A stretch of 64,000 nt of DNA from Roseburia rectibacter (GTDB lineage Bacteria; Bacillota; Clostridia; Lachnospirales; Lachnospiraceae), in the NCBI RefSeq assembly GCF_014287515.2, contig NZ_CP092473.1, positions 112,501 through 176,500 of the forward strand, read 5' to 3'. The notes under the pieces are model-generated. The model was given only the letters and a program-made list of their open reading frames with translations. It was not told the origin of the DNA and did not search any database. The position numbers and the translations under genes were made by a program. Each line of letters begins with the position of its first letter. Positions within the stretch are counted from its first letter, which is position 1. Shown piece after piece: positions 55,074-63,398 of this stretch.

Positions 55074-56180
55074 TTATAAATGACGCATATGTTTGCGATA
55101 AGTAAGCGGTGTCATGCCATATTCTTTCATAAACAATTTATTAAAATAATTACGGTTGGAGTATCCGAGTGTTTCACAGATATCTCCAACTTTTTTATTT
55201 GTTTCTGTTAGCATATCCGCAGCTTTTTTTAACAAAAAAGTCCTTCCATATTCAGAAAGAGTTTTGCCGGTAGAGCGTTTCAAGATTCGTTCTACATAGT
55301 CGCTGTTATAACCGGTTAATGTTTCAATTTCTGACCTGGAAAAAATTCCCATTTTATTCTGATAGGCATTTGCTATTTTATAGATGATCTGTTCATCATT
55401 TGACAATTTTGCCCAGTGAACTTCTACCTGATGGGTATCATTAAATTCAAGCATTTCGATAAAACGACAGAACAATGCTTTCATCATATGGCTTTTGCCG
55501 GAATGATTTCCGGAAATTTCATCCACCATGTGATTAATGATATCAAAGAATTGATCCTGACAGGATGTGTCTAAGAGCTTGAAATCGGTATACACTTTGG
55601 CATCATAGAGCGAGTTTTTGTTATTTTCTTCAAAAAGGTGCAGAAACACAGAACCGATCGCATGGGGATTTCCGTTCTGGTCGTAATAATAATTTGCATT
55701 GATCACATCGCGCAGATACTCTTCTTTTAGCAGAAAAAGGACAATCTCTGTAGAATGATCCATAATTTCCACATGGTGAATATTTTTGTTGCATAGGCAA
55801 CATTCACCCTGGTGGTAAGTAATATATTCGTCCTCAATCCGCATCTTTAGTTCTCCAGACAAAACAAAAGTCAGTTCATAAAAGTCGTGAGAGTGAAGCC
55901 GTAATCCTCCCATGGACAAAAAATCCTTGTAAGGCATATGTGTATCCACGATACTGCTTTCCGACAATTCCATATATGTAGAGAGATTAGTGGTCGGATT
56001 GACATTTTCATAGAGAATAAGATAAGGCATATTGATCTCAAAGTATTGATATAGTGAATTTTCATTATTATGCAGAATCAGATTAGAGTGAGACATGTCA
56101 TGATGTCTGGAGAGTTCTTTTCTGTAATTTGCATTTGACTGTGTAGGAATCGTTTGAAATAAAGTCTGTTTTGGATACAT
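55074..56180 (-). CDS. AraC-family transcriptional regulator
   Basis: The 368-residue regulator has a central cupin-like sensor region (LRLHSHDFYELTFVLSGELK, YITYHQGECCLCNKNIHHVE) and a C-terminal AraC DNA-binding domain with two helix-turn-helix units (SRSEIETLTGYNSDYVERIL and KKVGDICETLGYSNRNYFNK, ending EYGMTPLTYRKHMRHL). It diverges from the GH120/GPH genes, 137 nt away, and probably activates them in response to a xylo-oligosaccharide or related sugar; this is inference from position. Confidence 0.88.
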   Translation of the reverse strand: MYPKQTLFQTIPTQSNANYRKELSRHHDMSHSNLILHNNENSLYQYFEINMPYLILYENVNPTTNLSTYMELSESSIVDTHMPYKDFLSMGGLRLHSHDFYELTFVLSGELKMRIEDEYITYHQGECCLCNKNIHHVEIMDHSTEIVLFLLKEEYLRDVINANYYYDQNGNPHAIGSVFLHLFEENNKNSLYDAKVYTDFKLLDTSCQDQFFDIINHMVDEISGNHSGKSHMMKALFCRFIEMLEFNDTHQVEVHWAKLSNDEQIIYKIANAYQNKMGIFSRSEIETLTGYNSDYVERILKRSTGKTLSEYGRTFLLKKAADMLTETNKKVGDICETLGYSNRNYFNKLFMKEYGMTPLTYRKHMRHL

Positions 56181-56317
56181 TTTATTTATATTTGCTCTCT
56201 TTTAGATATTTTGGAACTATAAGTTCGATTATATAATACAGGTAACAGCAAAGCAAGAGTAATGTGCATGTGATCATCAAGGGCCCGATGAGCCGTACTC
56301 TTTGAAAGGAGAGGAAA

Positions 56318-58330
56318 ATGAATATTTATGTAAATTGCAATGCCTGTAAAGATGGCAATGGAACAAAAGAAAGTCCGTTTCGTTTTATCAACGATGCGGC
56401 ACAGGTAGCAGCAGCAGGCGATGAGGTATTGGTGGCACCCGGTGTTTATCGAGAATATGTAGATCCCAAAAATGCCGGCACAGAAGATGCACGGATCATC
56501 TATAAAAGTGAGGTTCCTTTGGGAGCTGTCATAACGGGAGCGGAAGAAGTCCGCAATTGGAATCACCTTGATGGAAATGTATGGGTATGCAGAATTGATA
56601 ATGGTGTTTTTGGTGGTTATAACCCATACACAACTCTTGTGAAAGGCGACTGGTATTTTGGCCCTTTTGTAAGGCATACCGGTGCGGTGTATCTGAACGA
56701 CAGACAATTATATGAAGTACAGAGTCTGGAAGAATGCAGGGAAGGAAAGGTATATATACATTCCTGGGAGCCGGAATGGTCAGTGTATAAATGGTATACA
56801 GAGCAGGAAGAAAACGAAACAGTTATCTATGCTAATTTTCAGGGAAAAGATCCACGGGTGGAAAAGGTGGAGATTAATGCACGGCGTAATTGCTTTATGC
56901 CGTCTGAAAATCATATCAATTATATTACAGTCAGTGGCTTTGATATCAATAAGGCGGCTACTACCTGGGCACCTCCGGCAGCTTACCAGGATGGTATGAT
57001 TGGTCCTCACTGGGCAAAGGGCTGGATTATTGAAGACTGCGAGATCAGTAATAGTAAGTGCTGTGGAATATCTCTCGGAAAGTATTATGATGCAGAAAAT
57101 GACCATTATTTTACAAATCGGCATGTCAAAAGTGCAACACAGATGGAAAGAGATGCCGTCTGCAGAGGGCAGTATCATGGATGGACGAAAGAAAACATAG
57201 GAAGTCATATCGTTCGCAGATGTCATATTCACCATTGTGAGCAGACCGGTATTGTTGGGAGAATGGGAGGTGTATTTTCCACTATAGAGGATAATCATAT
57301 TCATCATATCAATAATATGCAGGAACTTGCAGGAGCAGAGGTAGCAGGTATTAAGTTACATGCAGCAATTGATGTAACAATACGCCGCAATCATTTTCAT
57401 CATTGCACCATGGGTATCTGGTGTGACTGGGAAGCGCAGGGAACCAGAATCACACAAAATCTGTTCCATGATAATAACGCACCTTCTGAGGATATTCCGC
57501 TTGTACCGGGAGGAATGGGAAGCTGTGATATCTTTGTGGAAGTAAGTCACGGTCCGACACTTATAGATCATAATATCTGCCTGTCCAAACTTTCTATGAA
57601 GATCGCATCGCAGGGTGTAGCAGTTGTGCATAATCTTTGCCTTGGACCGATGAGTTCTATTGGAAGTGGTTCTGACATGCCTTTAAAGAATGGAACTATG
57701 GCACCAAGATATACTCCGTATCATATTGCACACAGGACAGAGGTAGCGGGTATGATGACTTTCCTGCATGGAGATGACAGGATATATAATAATATATTTA
57801 TCCAGAATTGGCCGGTAAAACCAGAAGAAATCAAAGAAGATATGGGATTTATCATGGTGGATAATCAGGTGCAGGGTACAAGTGTATTTGATGATTTTCC
57901 TACTTATGAAGAGTGGATTAAAGCATTTGAACTGGACAATCCGGAACCAAACATGTTTGTTATGCAGGACTATCATTTTGGTAAGCTGCCGGTATGGATC
58001 AATGGAAATGCGTATTTTAATGGTGCCACAGCATGGAAGAATGAAACGGATCATTTTGTGAATACAGCAGATAAAGTGTATGTCAATCTGGTGGAAAAGG
58101 ACGGACGGTATACATTGGAAACAAATGTATATGAGATACTTGGTGATTATACGACATCTATCATAGATAGTGATGTATTGGGGGAGGCTTTTGAGCCGGA
58201 GGAAAGATTTGAAAATCCTGACGGCAGTACGATTACCTTTGACCGGGATTATTTTGGTAATCACAGAAGCTTAACAGCAGTACCGGGACCTTTTGCTGCA
58301 AAAGAAGCAGCGGTCTGGAGTTTACGATAG
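56318..58330 (+). CDS. GH120-type beta-xylosidase (right-handed beta-helix)
   Basis: The 670-residue cytosolic enzyme matches glycoside hydrolase family 120 throughout. The N-terminal part reads MNIYVNCNACKDGNGTKESP, GDEVLVAPGVYREYVDP and GAVYLNDRQLYE, and beta-helix turns are rich in N-H-I-H patterns (HIHHCEQTGIVG, NHIHHINNM). Likely catalytic residues are Asp370 (GIWCDWEAQGTR, nucleophile) and Glu408 (DIFVEVSHGPT, acid/base); the 38-residue gap is about 15 longer than I recall for the characterised XylC, due to an insert after residue 386. It would release xylose from xylo-oligosaccharides brought in by the GPH symporter. Confidence 0.85.
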   Translation: MNIYVNCNACKDGNGTKESPFRFINDAAQVAAAGDEVLVAPGVYREYVDPKNAGTEDARIIYKSEVPLGAVITGAEEVRNWNHLDGNVWVCRIDNGVFGGYNPYTTLVKGDWYFGPFVRHTGAVYLNDRQLYEVQSLEECREGKVYIHSWEPEWSVYKWYTEQEENETVIYANFQGKDPRVEKVEINARRNCFMPSENHINYITVSGFDINKAATTWAPPAAYQDGMIGPHWAKGWIIEDCEISNSKCCGISLGKYYDAENDHYFTNRHVKSATQMERDAVCRGQYHGWTKENIGSHIVRRCHIHHCEQTGIVGRMGGVFSTIEDNHIHHINNMQELAGAEVAGIKLHAAIDVTIRRNHFHHCTMGIWCDWEAQGTRITQNLFHDNNAPSEDIPLVPGGMGSCDIFVEVSHGPTLIDHNICLSKLSMKIASQGVAVVHNLCLGPMSSIGSGSDMPLKNGTMAPRYTPYHIAHRTEVAGMMTFLHGDDRIYNNIFIQNWPVKPEEIKEDMGFIMVDNQVQGTSVFDDFPTYEEWIKAFELDNPEPNMFVMQDYHFGKLPVWINGNAYFNGATAWKNETDHFVNTADKVYVNLVEKDGRYTLETNVYEILGDYTTSIIDSDVLGEAFEPEERFENPDGSTITFDRDYFGNHRSLTAVPGPFAAKEAAVWSLR

Positions 58331-58355
58331 ATTAGGATATAGAGGGGGATTTACG

Positions 58356-59729
58356 ATGGAAGAAAAAAAATATTTAAAATTTTACAATAAAGCAGGATAT
58401 GGCGGGGGCGATTTTGCTGCCAATATGGTATATGGATTGATTTCCAGCTTTGTTATGATTTATCTGACAAATACAATTGGAATGGATGCAGGTATTATAG
58501 GTACATTAATATTGTTGTCCAAGCTGCTAGATGGTGTTACAGATATTTTGTTTGGCAGTCTGATTGACAGAACACATTCTAAATTTGGTAAGGCAAGACC
58601 GTGGATGTTCTGGTCCTATTTTGGTAATGCAATTGCGCTTATTGCATTGTTTTCTATTCCTATGAACATGAGTTCCAAGCTGCAATATGCGTATTTCTTT
58701 ATAGCATATACATTACTGAATGCTATTTTTTATACAGCAAATAATATAGCATATTCTGCACTCACATCGTTAATTACAAAAAACAGCCAGGAACGTGTGC
58801 AGATGGGAACTTTCCGTTTTATTGGTTCTACACTGGGGAATCTTCTGGTTTCCAATTATACATTAGTTCTGGTAGAGAAATTTGGTGGTGGTAATGCAGG
58901 CTGGAGAACAACGGCAATCATTTTTGCATTAATTGGACTTGTTGTTAACACAATTTCTGTATTATCTGTAAAGGAACTTCCGGAAGAAGAACTGAATGAA
59001 ACATACAGGGAAGCGAAAAAAGAGGGTATAGAAAAAAAAGAAATTGGCTTGATTGAGACTTTAAAAACTCTTGTATCCAATAAATATTTTAATATGCTGA
59101 CGATGATCTATCTGCTCTTTTATCTGATGACAGGTGTATCTATGGGAGCAGCCATTTATTACTTTACATACAATTGTGGAAATGCCGGATATTTTGGAAA
59201 TATGGTAACTGTATTTTCGGCAGCCAATGTGATCGGTCTGATCGCAGCACCTGTACTTGTAAAGAAACTGAAAAATATTCGTCTTTTAAATCTGGGGTGT
59301 TTTGCTTTAAATGTGATAGTACGCGCTATTTATATGATCTTCGTTATGCAGGCAAATGCATCTGTGGTAGTATGGATGTATGGGCTGGTTGCTCTTACAT
59401 GCTGCACACTGGGTGGTACTTTCAATGCACTCGTATCTGAGGCATCTGATTATACTTATTTAAACACCGGAAAAAGAATGGATGGTTCTATGTATTCCTG
59501 CACATCATTTGGCATGAAGGTAGGAAATGGACTGGGTTCAGCAATCAGCGGCTGGTTACTCGCAGCGTCTCATTATGATGCAACGGCAGCAGTACAGAGT
59601 GCATCCTGCACCAATATGTTAGCATTTATGTTTGCCGGTATTCCGTTAATCATTACAGTAGTTATCGTATTTCTTTATTATAAACTTGATGTAGAAAAAG
59701 TAAATCAGAAATTAAGAAGTGAAAAATAA
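58356..59729 (+). CDS. GPH-family sugar:cation symporter
   Basis: The 457-residue transporter belongs to the glycoside-pentoside-hexuronide family of the major facilitator superfamily. Twelve hydrophobic segments are visible; the family signature is SKLLDGVTDILFGSLIDRTH, SKFGKARPWM, and the second half has KRMDGSMYSCTSFGMKVGNG. Relatives include XynP, the xyloside transporter. ATG 58356 follows GGGGG by 7 nt, 25 nt after the GH120 gene, so import and hydrolysis are coupled in one operon. Confidence 0.9.
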   Translation: MEEKKYLKFYNKAGYGGGDFAANMVYGLISSFVMIYLTNTIGMDAGIIGTLILLSKLLDGVTDILFGSLIDRTHSKFGKARPWMFWSYFGNAIALIALFSIPMNMSSKLQYAYFFIAYTLLNAIFYTANNIAYSALTSLITKNSQERVQMGTFRFIGSTLGNLLVSNYTLVLVEKFGGGNAGWRTTAIIFALIGLVVNTISVLSVKELPEEELNETYREAKKEGIEKKEIGLIETLKTLVSNKYFNMLTMIYLLFYLMTGVSMGAAIYYFTYNCGNAGYFGNMVTVFSAANVIGLIAAPVLVKKLKNIRLLNLGCFALNVIVRAIYMIFVMQANASVVVWMYGLVALTCCTLGGTFNALVSEASDYTYLNTGKRMDGSMYSCTSFGMKVGNGLGSAISGWLLAASHYDATAAVQSASCTNMLAFMFAGIPLIITVVIVFLYYKLDVEKVNQKLRSEK

Positions 59730-59741
59730 GAGAAGGATAAT

Positions 59742-59790
59742 AAAAAAGAGCGGTATTGTATGGATTCATCTATACGGTATCGCTCTTTTT
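59742..59790 (+). terminator. Terminator of the GH120-GPH operon
   Basis: AAAAAGAGCGGTATTGTAT pairs with ATACGGTATCGCTCTTTTT around a 10-nt loop; T5 follows. Confidence 0.88.
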
Positions 59791-59825
59791 ATGCTAAAAT
59801 ATTATAATAAAGGCAGGTGGTATTC

Positions 59826-60095
59826 GTGCGGGCAGAAGAAGTGATACAGGAAGTAGCAAAATTATGTAATAGTTTTCATGCAAAAGAAGTGATTTTGTAT
59901 GGTTCAAGGGCAAAAGGAACGGCAAGGGAACGCAGTGACATTGATATAGCGGTGTCCGGAATAGAAGATTTTGAAGCACTGATAGAAAAAGTAGAAGATC
60001 TGCCAACACTTTACAGTGTGGATCTTGTGAATATGGATACATGTAAAAATCAATTGTTGTTGGAGGATATCAGACAATATGGACGAAAAATTTAA
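59826..60095 (+). CDS. MNT-type nucleotidyltransferase (antitoxin-like)
   Basis: The 89-residue minimal nucleotidyltransferase has GSRAKGTARERSDIDIAV at residues 26-43, the GSxAxG...SDxD catalytic pattern. Members pair with HEPN proteins and can AMPylate and silence them. The start is GTG 59826 with AGGTGG 5 nt upstream. It overlaps the HEPN partner by 17 nt. Confidence 0.88.
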   Translation: MRAEEVIQEVAKLCNSFHAKEVILYGSRAKGTARERSDIDIAVSGIEDFEALIEKVEDLPTLYSVDLVNMDTCKNQLLLEDIRQYGRKI

Positions 60096-60480
60096 CAGAC
60101 GATTTCTATCATTTTGCAATTCCCTGGATGCATTAGCGGAAGCAAGACAGAGAGATCTCACGGATTCATTCGTGCTTAGTGGTACAAGTGCCAAATTTAG
60201 CATTACATTCGATCTGTCATGGAAAGTTATGAAAGATATACTGGTGCAGTACTATGCAATTACCGGATTTGTAGCTGGTTCGCCGAGGGAAGTACTTAGA
60301 GAATCCTATAAGGCAAACTTAATTTCAGATGAAGCGTGGATGAATATGCTTAAGGTGAGAAATGAACTGGCACATGACTATGATTGTGAGATCGTAAAAG
60401 AACATTGCAATACGATCGTGCAAAAATATATTGATCTTTTTTATGAATTTGAAAATACGGTAAAACAATTACTGGGATGA
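60079..60480 (+). CDS. HEPN/HI0074-type partner protein (toxin-like)
   Basis: The 133-residue helical protein belongs to the HI0074/HepT-like group (nucleotidyltransferase substrate-binding annotation). It carries the HEPN RNase motif Rx4-6H as RNELAHDY (Arg94, His99) and AKFSITFDLSWKVMKDIL. With the MNT gene it forms a toxin-antitoxin-like pair. Not all HI0074 members are toxic, so activity is uncertain. Confidence 0.85.
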   Translation: MDEKFNRRFLSFCNSLDALAEARQRDLTDSFVLSGTSAKFSITFDLSWKVMKDILVQYYAITGFVAGSPREVLRESYKANLISDEAWMNMLKVRNELAHDYDCEIVKEHCNTIVQKYIDLFYEFENTVKQLLG

Positions 60481-60546
60481 AAATGACTCGGCAGAAAAAC
60501 ATACCAGAACAGATGGAATATTTATGATAAGAAAGAGGCGTAAAAA

Positions 60547-60978
60547 ATGCAGATTTCGAGCAGATTTACAATGGCAATACACATGTTTGCCTGTATAGAT
60601 ACATTTACAGACAGGAAGATGACAAGTGATTTTATGGCAGCCAGCATTGGCACAAATCCGGTCATTGTACGAAAACTCTTACAACAGTTAAAGGCTGCAG
60701 GATTAATTGAAGTTTCAAGGGGAACCGGTGGTGTCACGGTTACGAAACCATTAGATGAGATCACATTTCTTGATGTATATAAGGCGGTGGAATGTACTCC
60801 GGATGAACAACTGTTTCACTTTCATGAGAATCCGAATCCAAAATGTCCTGTTGGGAAAAATATCCACCATGTGCTGGATGACCGGTTAAATCAGGTTCAG
60901 AAAGCAATGGAAGATAAACTGGCAACGATGACACTTGCAGATGTGAAAAATGATGTTGCTTTGTGCATAGAAAAATAG
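60547..60978 (+). CDS. Rrf2-family transcriptional regulator
   Basis: The 143-residue regulator starts MQISSRFTMAIHMFACIDTF and has the winged helix with IGTNPVIVRKLLQQLKAAGL, IEVSRGTGGVTV. Only one clear Cys cluster candidate is seen (Cys in VECTPDEQ and PKCPVGK), unlike the three-Cys IscR/NsrR cluster, so it may sense a small molecule. GAGGCG stands before the ATG. Its target is unknown; a kinase relic lies downstream. Confidence 0.85.
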   Translation: MQISSRFTMAIHMFACIDTFTDRKMTSDFMAASIGTNPVIVRKLLQQLKAAGLIEVSRGTGGVTVTKPLDEITFLDVYKAVECTPDEQLFHFHENPNPKCPVGKNIHHVLDDRLNQVQKAMEDKLATMTLADVKNDVALCIEK

Positions 60979-61019
60979 CAGTAAAACGATGTCTGATCAG
61001 ACAAATTGGGGATGAAGTA

Positions 61020-61509
61020 TTGAAAAATATGGGCAAAAACTCATCACGAGATATTCTTGGCGTGACAAGTAAGAGAGATTTAAATGCATCCATAGATGCA
61101 TGGTATATCATTTTTATCGTCTGTGGAACCTTAGTGGTACTTATGGTGATAGATGGAATTATCTGATCAGCATGAATCATCGTCTGCGTGAGGCAGCACG
61201 GCTTTCTGAGCAGGCAAGCAGGGCTAAAACGCAATTTCTCTCAGCAATGTCGTATGATATCCGGAAACCCGATTTTTGTGGAAAGGATACTGCATAATCT
61301 TGCGGATAATGCGATAAAGTTTAACCGGTCTGGCGGAAGTGTAATACGAAGGCACAGGTCTGGGACTTGCAATAGCCAAACAGCTCGTTGATAAGCTAAA
61401 TGGAACGATAGAAATGAATAGCAAAAAGGGCATAGGCACTACATGCGTTGTAAAACTGCCGTTTAAGATCAGCAGGGAAACAGAGATAAGAAGACCGGTA
61501 GAAAAATAG
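61020..61509 (+). pseudogene. Decayed sensor histidine kinase
   Basis: Fragments of a membrane-bound hybrid-type kinase appear in three frames: a membrane helix AWYIIFIVCGTLVVLMV (about 61098-61150), a coiled-coil/HisKA start LSEQASRAKTQFLSAMSYDI with R after it (61200-61262), then, after loss of most of the HisKA and ATPase, RILHNLADNAIKFNRSGGS (61285-61340) and GTGLGLAIAKQLVDKLNGTI..GTTCVVKLPF (61350-61460) to a stop at 61509. Internal deletions and frameshifts are certain. It would have been about 1.2 kb or more. Confidence 0.8.
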
Positions 61510-61651
61510 AAATTCCCAGCGTATAGAAATTATTAAAATAATGGAGACGCCGCATAAATATTTTACAAAGGCTGTTTTCAGGGTTGGTTTATTGTGGTAA
61601 AATTGAACTGTAAATCTATGCATGATAGTGCAAAAAGCGGGAGGTTCTGTT

Positions 61652-63226
61652 ATGGCTAAAGACGACTCATTAAAGAAACCAAAGAAAAAAGATTTTAATC
61701 GTATGATGATTTTCATATCGGCAATGCTGATATCATTTTTATGGATTGTTTTATTTTTATTTGTAAAAAAATCATCGGAACTGGTAGTAGCAGTTATTAT
61801 TTCGGTACTTATTTTAGTGTGGGTTGCTTTGCTTGTTAAGTATATCTACGATATGAAAAATACAGAAAAATCCCATTTTGATGAACAGATAGAAGAAGTA
61901 TTGCGTACAGGAAAAGCAAACTATCTGATGCAGAAAAAACTTATAGAAAAAATAGAAAATATTAGGGAAAAAGTTGCTGTTCCGGCGGACGAGATCATTA
62001 CTGCCCAGAAAGCGATCGCGAAACTGACACTTGCGCGTAATAAAGAAAATACAGATGCTCTCATGCATTCCAATGAGCAGGTGATTGAAAAAACACTGGA
62101 AGTAGAAGAAAAACTTTCAGAAAACAATCAGCAGATCATAGATATGCAGAAGAGCATGATGGATGAAAAAATACAGGAGCTGATGGAAAAACAGAAATTA
62201 GTTCTGGATAACCTGAATACTATAAAAGAGACATTAGAAAGTGATATGCAGAATGTCCTTTCAGAAATGATCCATGATACATTGGAAAAAGAACTTTCAG
62301 CTGCCATAGAACAGATACATATCTATGTAAAGGAAGCTGCAAGCCAGGCTGCAGATTCGATCAAAGCAGACCTCGCTGCAGAGAATCCTGTGATGACGGC
62401 TTCCGCAGAAACCACGGAGGAATTACCGAATTTAGGAATGTCAGCAGCAGATGAGGAGCTGCCGGATTTAGGAATGTCAGCAGCAGATGGGGAGCTGCCG
62501 GATCTGGGAATGTCAGCAGCAGATGAGGAGCTGCCGGATCTGGGAATGTCAGCAGCAGATGAGGAGCTGCCGGATCTGGGAATGTCAGCAGTAGATGAGG
62601 AATTGCCGGATTTAGGAATGTCAGCAGTGGATGAGGAGCTTCCAGATCTGGGAATGTCAGCAGTAGATGAGGAATTGCCAGATTTAGGAATGTCAGCAGT
62701 GGATGAGGAGCTTCCAGATCTGGGAATGTCAGCGATTGGTGAAGAATTGCCGGATTTAGGAATATCAGCAGTAGATGATGATTTGTCAGATATGGAACTG
62801 CCGACATTAGGGGATGAATTATCTGATAGTGGTGATTTGAATGACGAACCGGTAGTTGCGGATGAGACCACAATAAATCCGGACGAACCGATAATTACGG
62901 ATGTGCCTGCAATAGACCCGGACGAACCGGTAATTACGGATGAGACTACAATAGATCCGGATGAGCCGGTCTTTACAGAGGACGCAACGGATGCAGATAC
63001 GGTAACTTTGACAGAAGAAATACCGGTTTCCCCGGACGAATCAGTGATCGAAGAGGTAAAGATCCCGGAAGAGGAAACGATCACAGAAGAAATACCGATT
63101 TCTGCAGATGAGTCAGTGATCGAAGAGGTTCCAAAGCAGGAGGCAGCAGCTTCCATGCCGGATATGGGAAATCCGAATAAGATCATGACGCCGGATGAAA
63201 TCGCTGCATTGATCGCAAATTTATAA
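61652..63226 (+). CDS. Membrane-anchored coiled-coil protein with ten 12-residue acidic repeats
   Basis: The 524-residue protein has two N-terminal membrane helices (MMIFISAMLISFLWIVLFLF, LVVAVIISVLILVWVALLV), then a coiled coil from about 70 to 230, then ten tandem units ELPDLGMSA(A/V)DE (62420-62779), a second acidic repeat region (DPDEPVITDE-like) and a C-terminal IMTPDEIAALIANL. That end resembles the LSQDEIDALL motif at the N-terminus of flagellar FliM/FliY. GGGAGG lies 7 nt before ATG 61652. No family recognised; a scaffold at the cell membrane, perhaps linked to chemotaxis or motility, is a guess. Confidence 0.75.
   Translation: MAKDDSLKKPKKKDFNRMMIFISAMLISFLWIVLFLFVKKSSELVVAVIISVLILVWVALLVKYIYDMKNTEKSHFDEQIEEVLRTGKANYLMQKKLIEKIENIREKVAVPADEIITAQKAIAKLTLARNKENTDALMHSNEQVIEKTLEVEEKLSENNQQIIDMQKSMMDEKIQELMEKQKLVLDNLNTIKETLESDMQNVLSEMIHDTLEKELSAAIEQIHIYVKEAASQAADSIKADLAAENPVMTASAETTEELPNLGMSAADEELPDLGMSAADGELPDLGMSAADEELPDLGMSAADEELPDLGMSAVDEELPDLGMSAVDEELPDLGMSAVDEELPDLGMSAVDEELPDLGMSAIGEELPDLGISAVDDDLSDMELPTLGDELSDSGDLNDEPVVADETTINPDEPIITDVPAIDPDEPVITDETTIDPDEPVFTEDATDADTVTLTEEIPVSPDESVIEEVKIPEEETITEEIPISADESVIEEVPKQEAAASMPDMGNPNKIMTPDEIAALIANL
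62420..62779 (+). repeat. Ten 36-nt tandem repeats within the coiled-coil protein gene
   Basis: Each unit encodes ELPDLGMSAxDE. Units 5-8 are nearly identical in DNA (alternating two versions, GCCGGATTTAGG and TCCAGATCTGGG), so the array has expanded recently and may vary in copy number between strains. Confidence 0.9.
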
Positions 63227-63277
63227 AGCTGTAGTAAAAAAATTTATAGTAAGCAAAGTGTATCTGATGATGCACAT

Positions 63278-63330
63278 AAAAAGAGCTGAGGCACTGCTGA
63301 TTTTAATCAGCCGGTGCCTCAGCTCTTTTC
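63278..63330. terminator. Bidirectional terminator
   Basis: AAAAGAGCTGAGGCAC pairs with GTGCCTCAGCTCTTTT, with an inner GCTGAT/ATCAGC stem. It lies between the coiled-coil protein gene and convergent pepT. Confidence 0.92.
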
Positions 63331-63398
63331 TCATTCATAGAACATTGTCCTATGAATGGCAGTCTGTAACAATATGCCTGGCACGGTAGGTACACTGG

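Noticed and set aside
62420..62779. CRISPR array
   Set aside because: The 36-nt units are contiguous without spacers and encode an in-frame peptide repeat.
62323..63186. 287-codon minus-strand ORF rich in Ser
   Set aside because: A mirror of the repeat region of the coiled-coil protein gene; periodic DNA keeps the opposite frame open.
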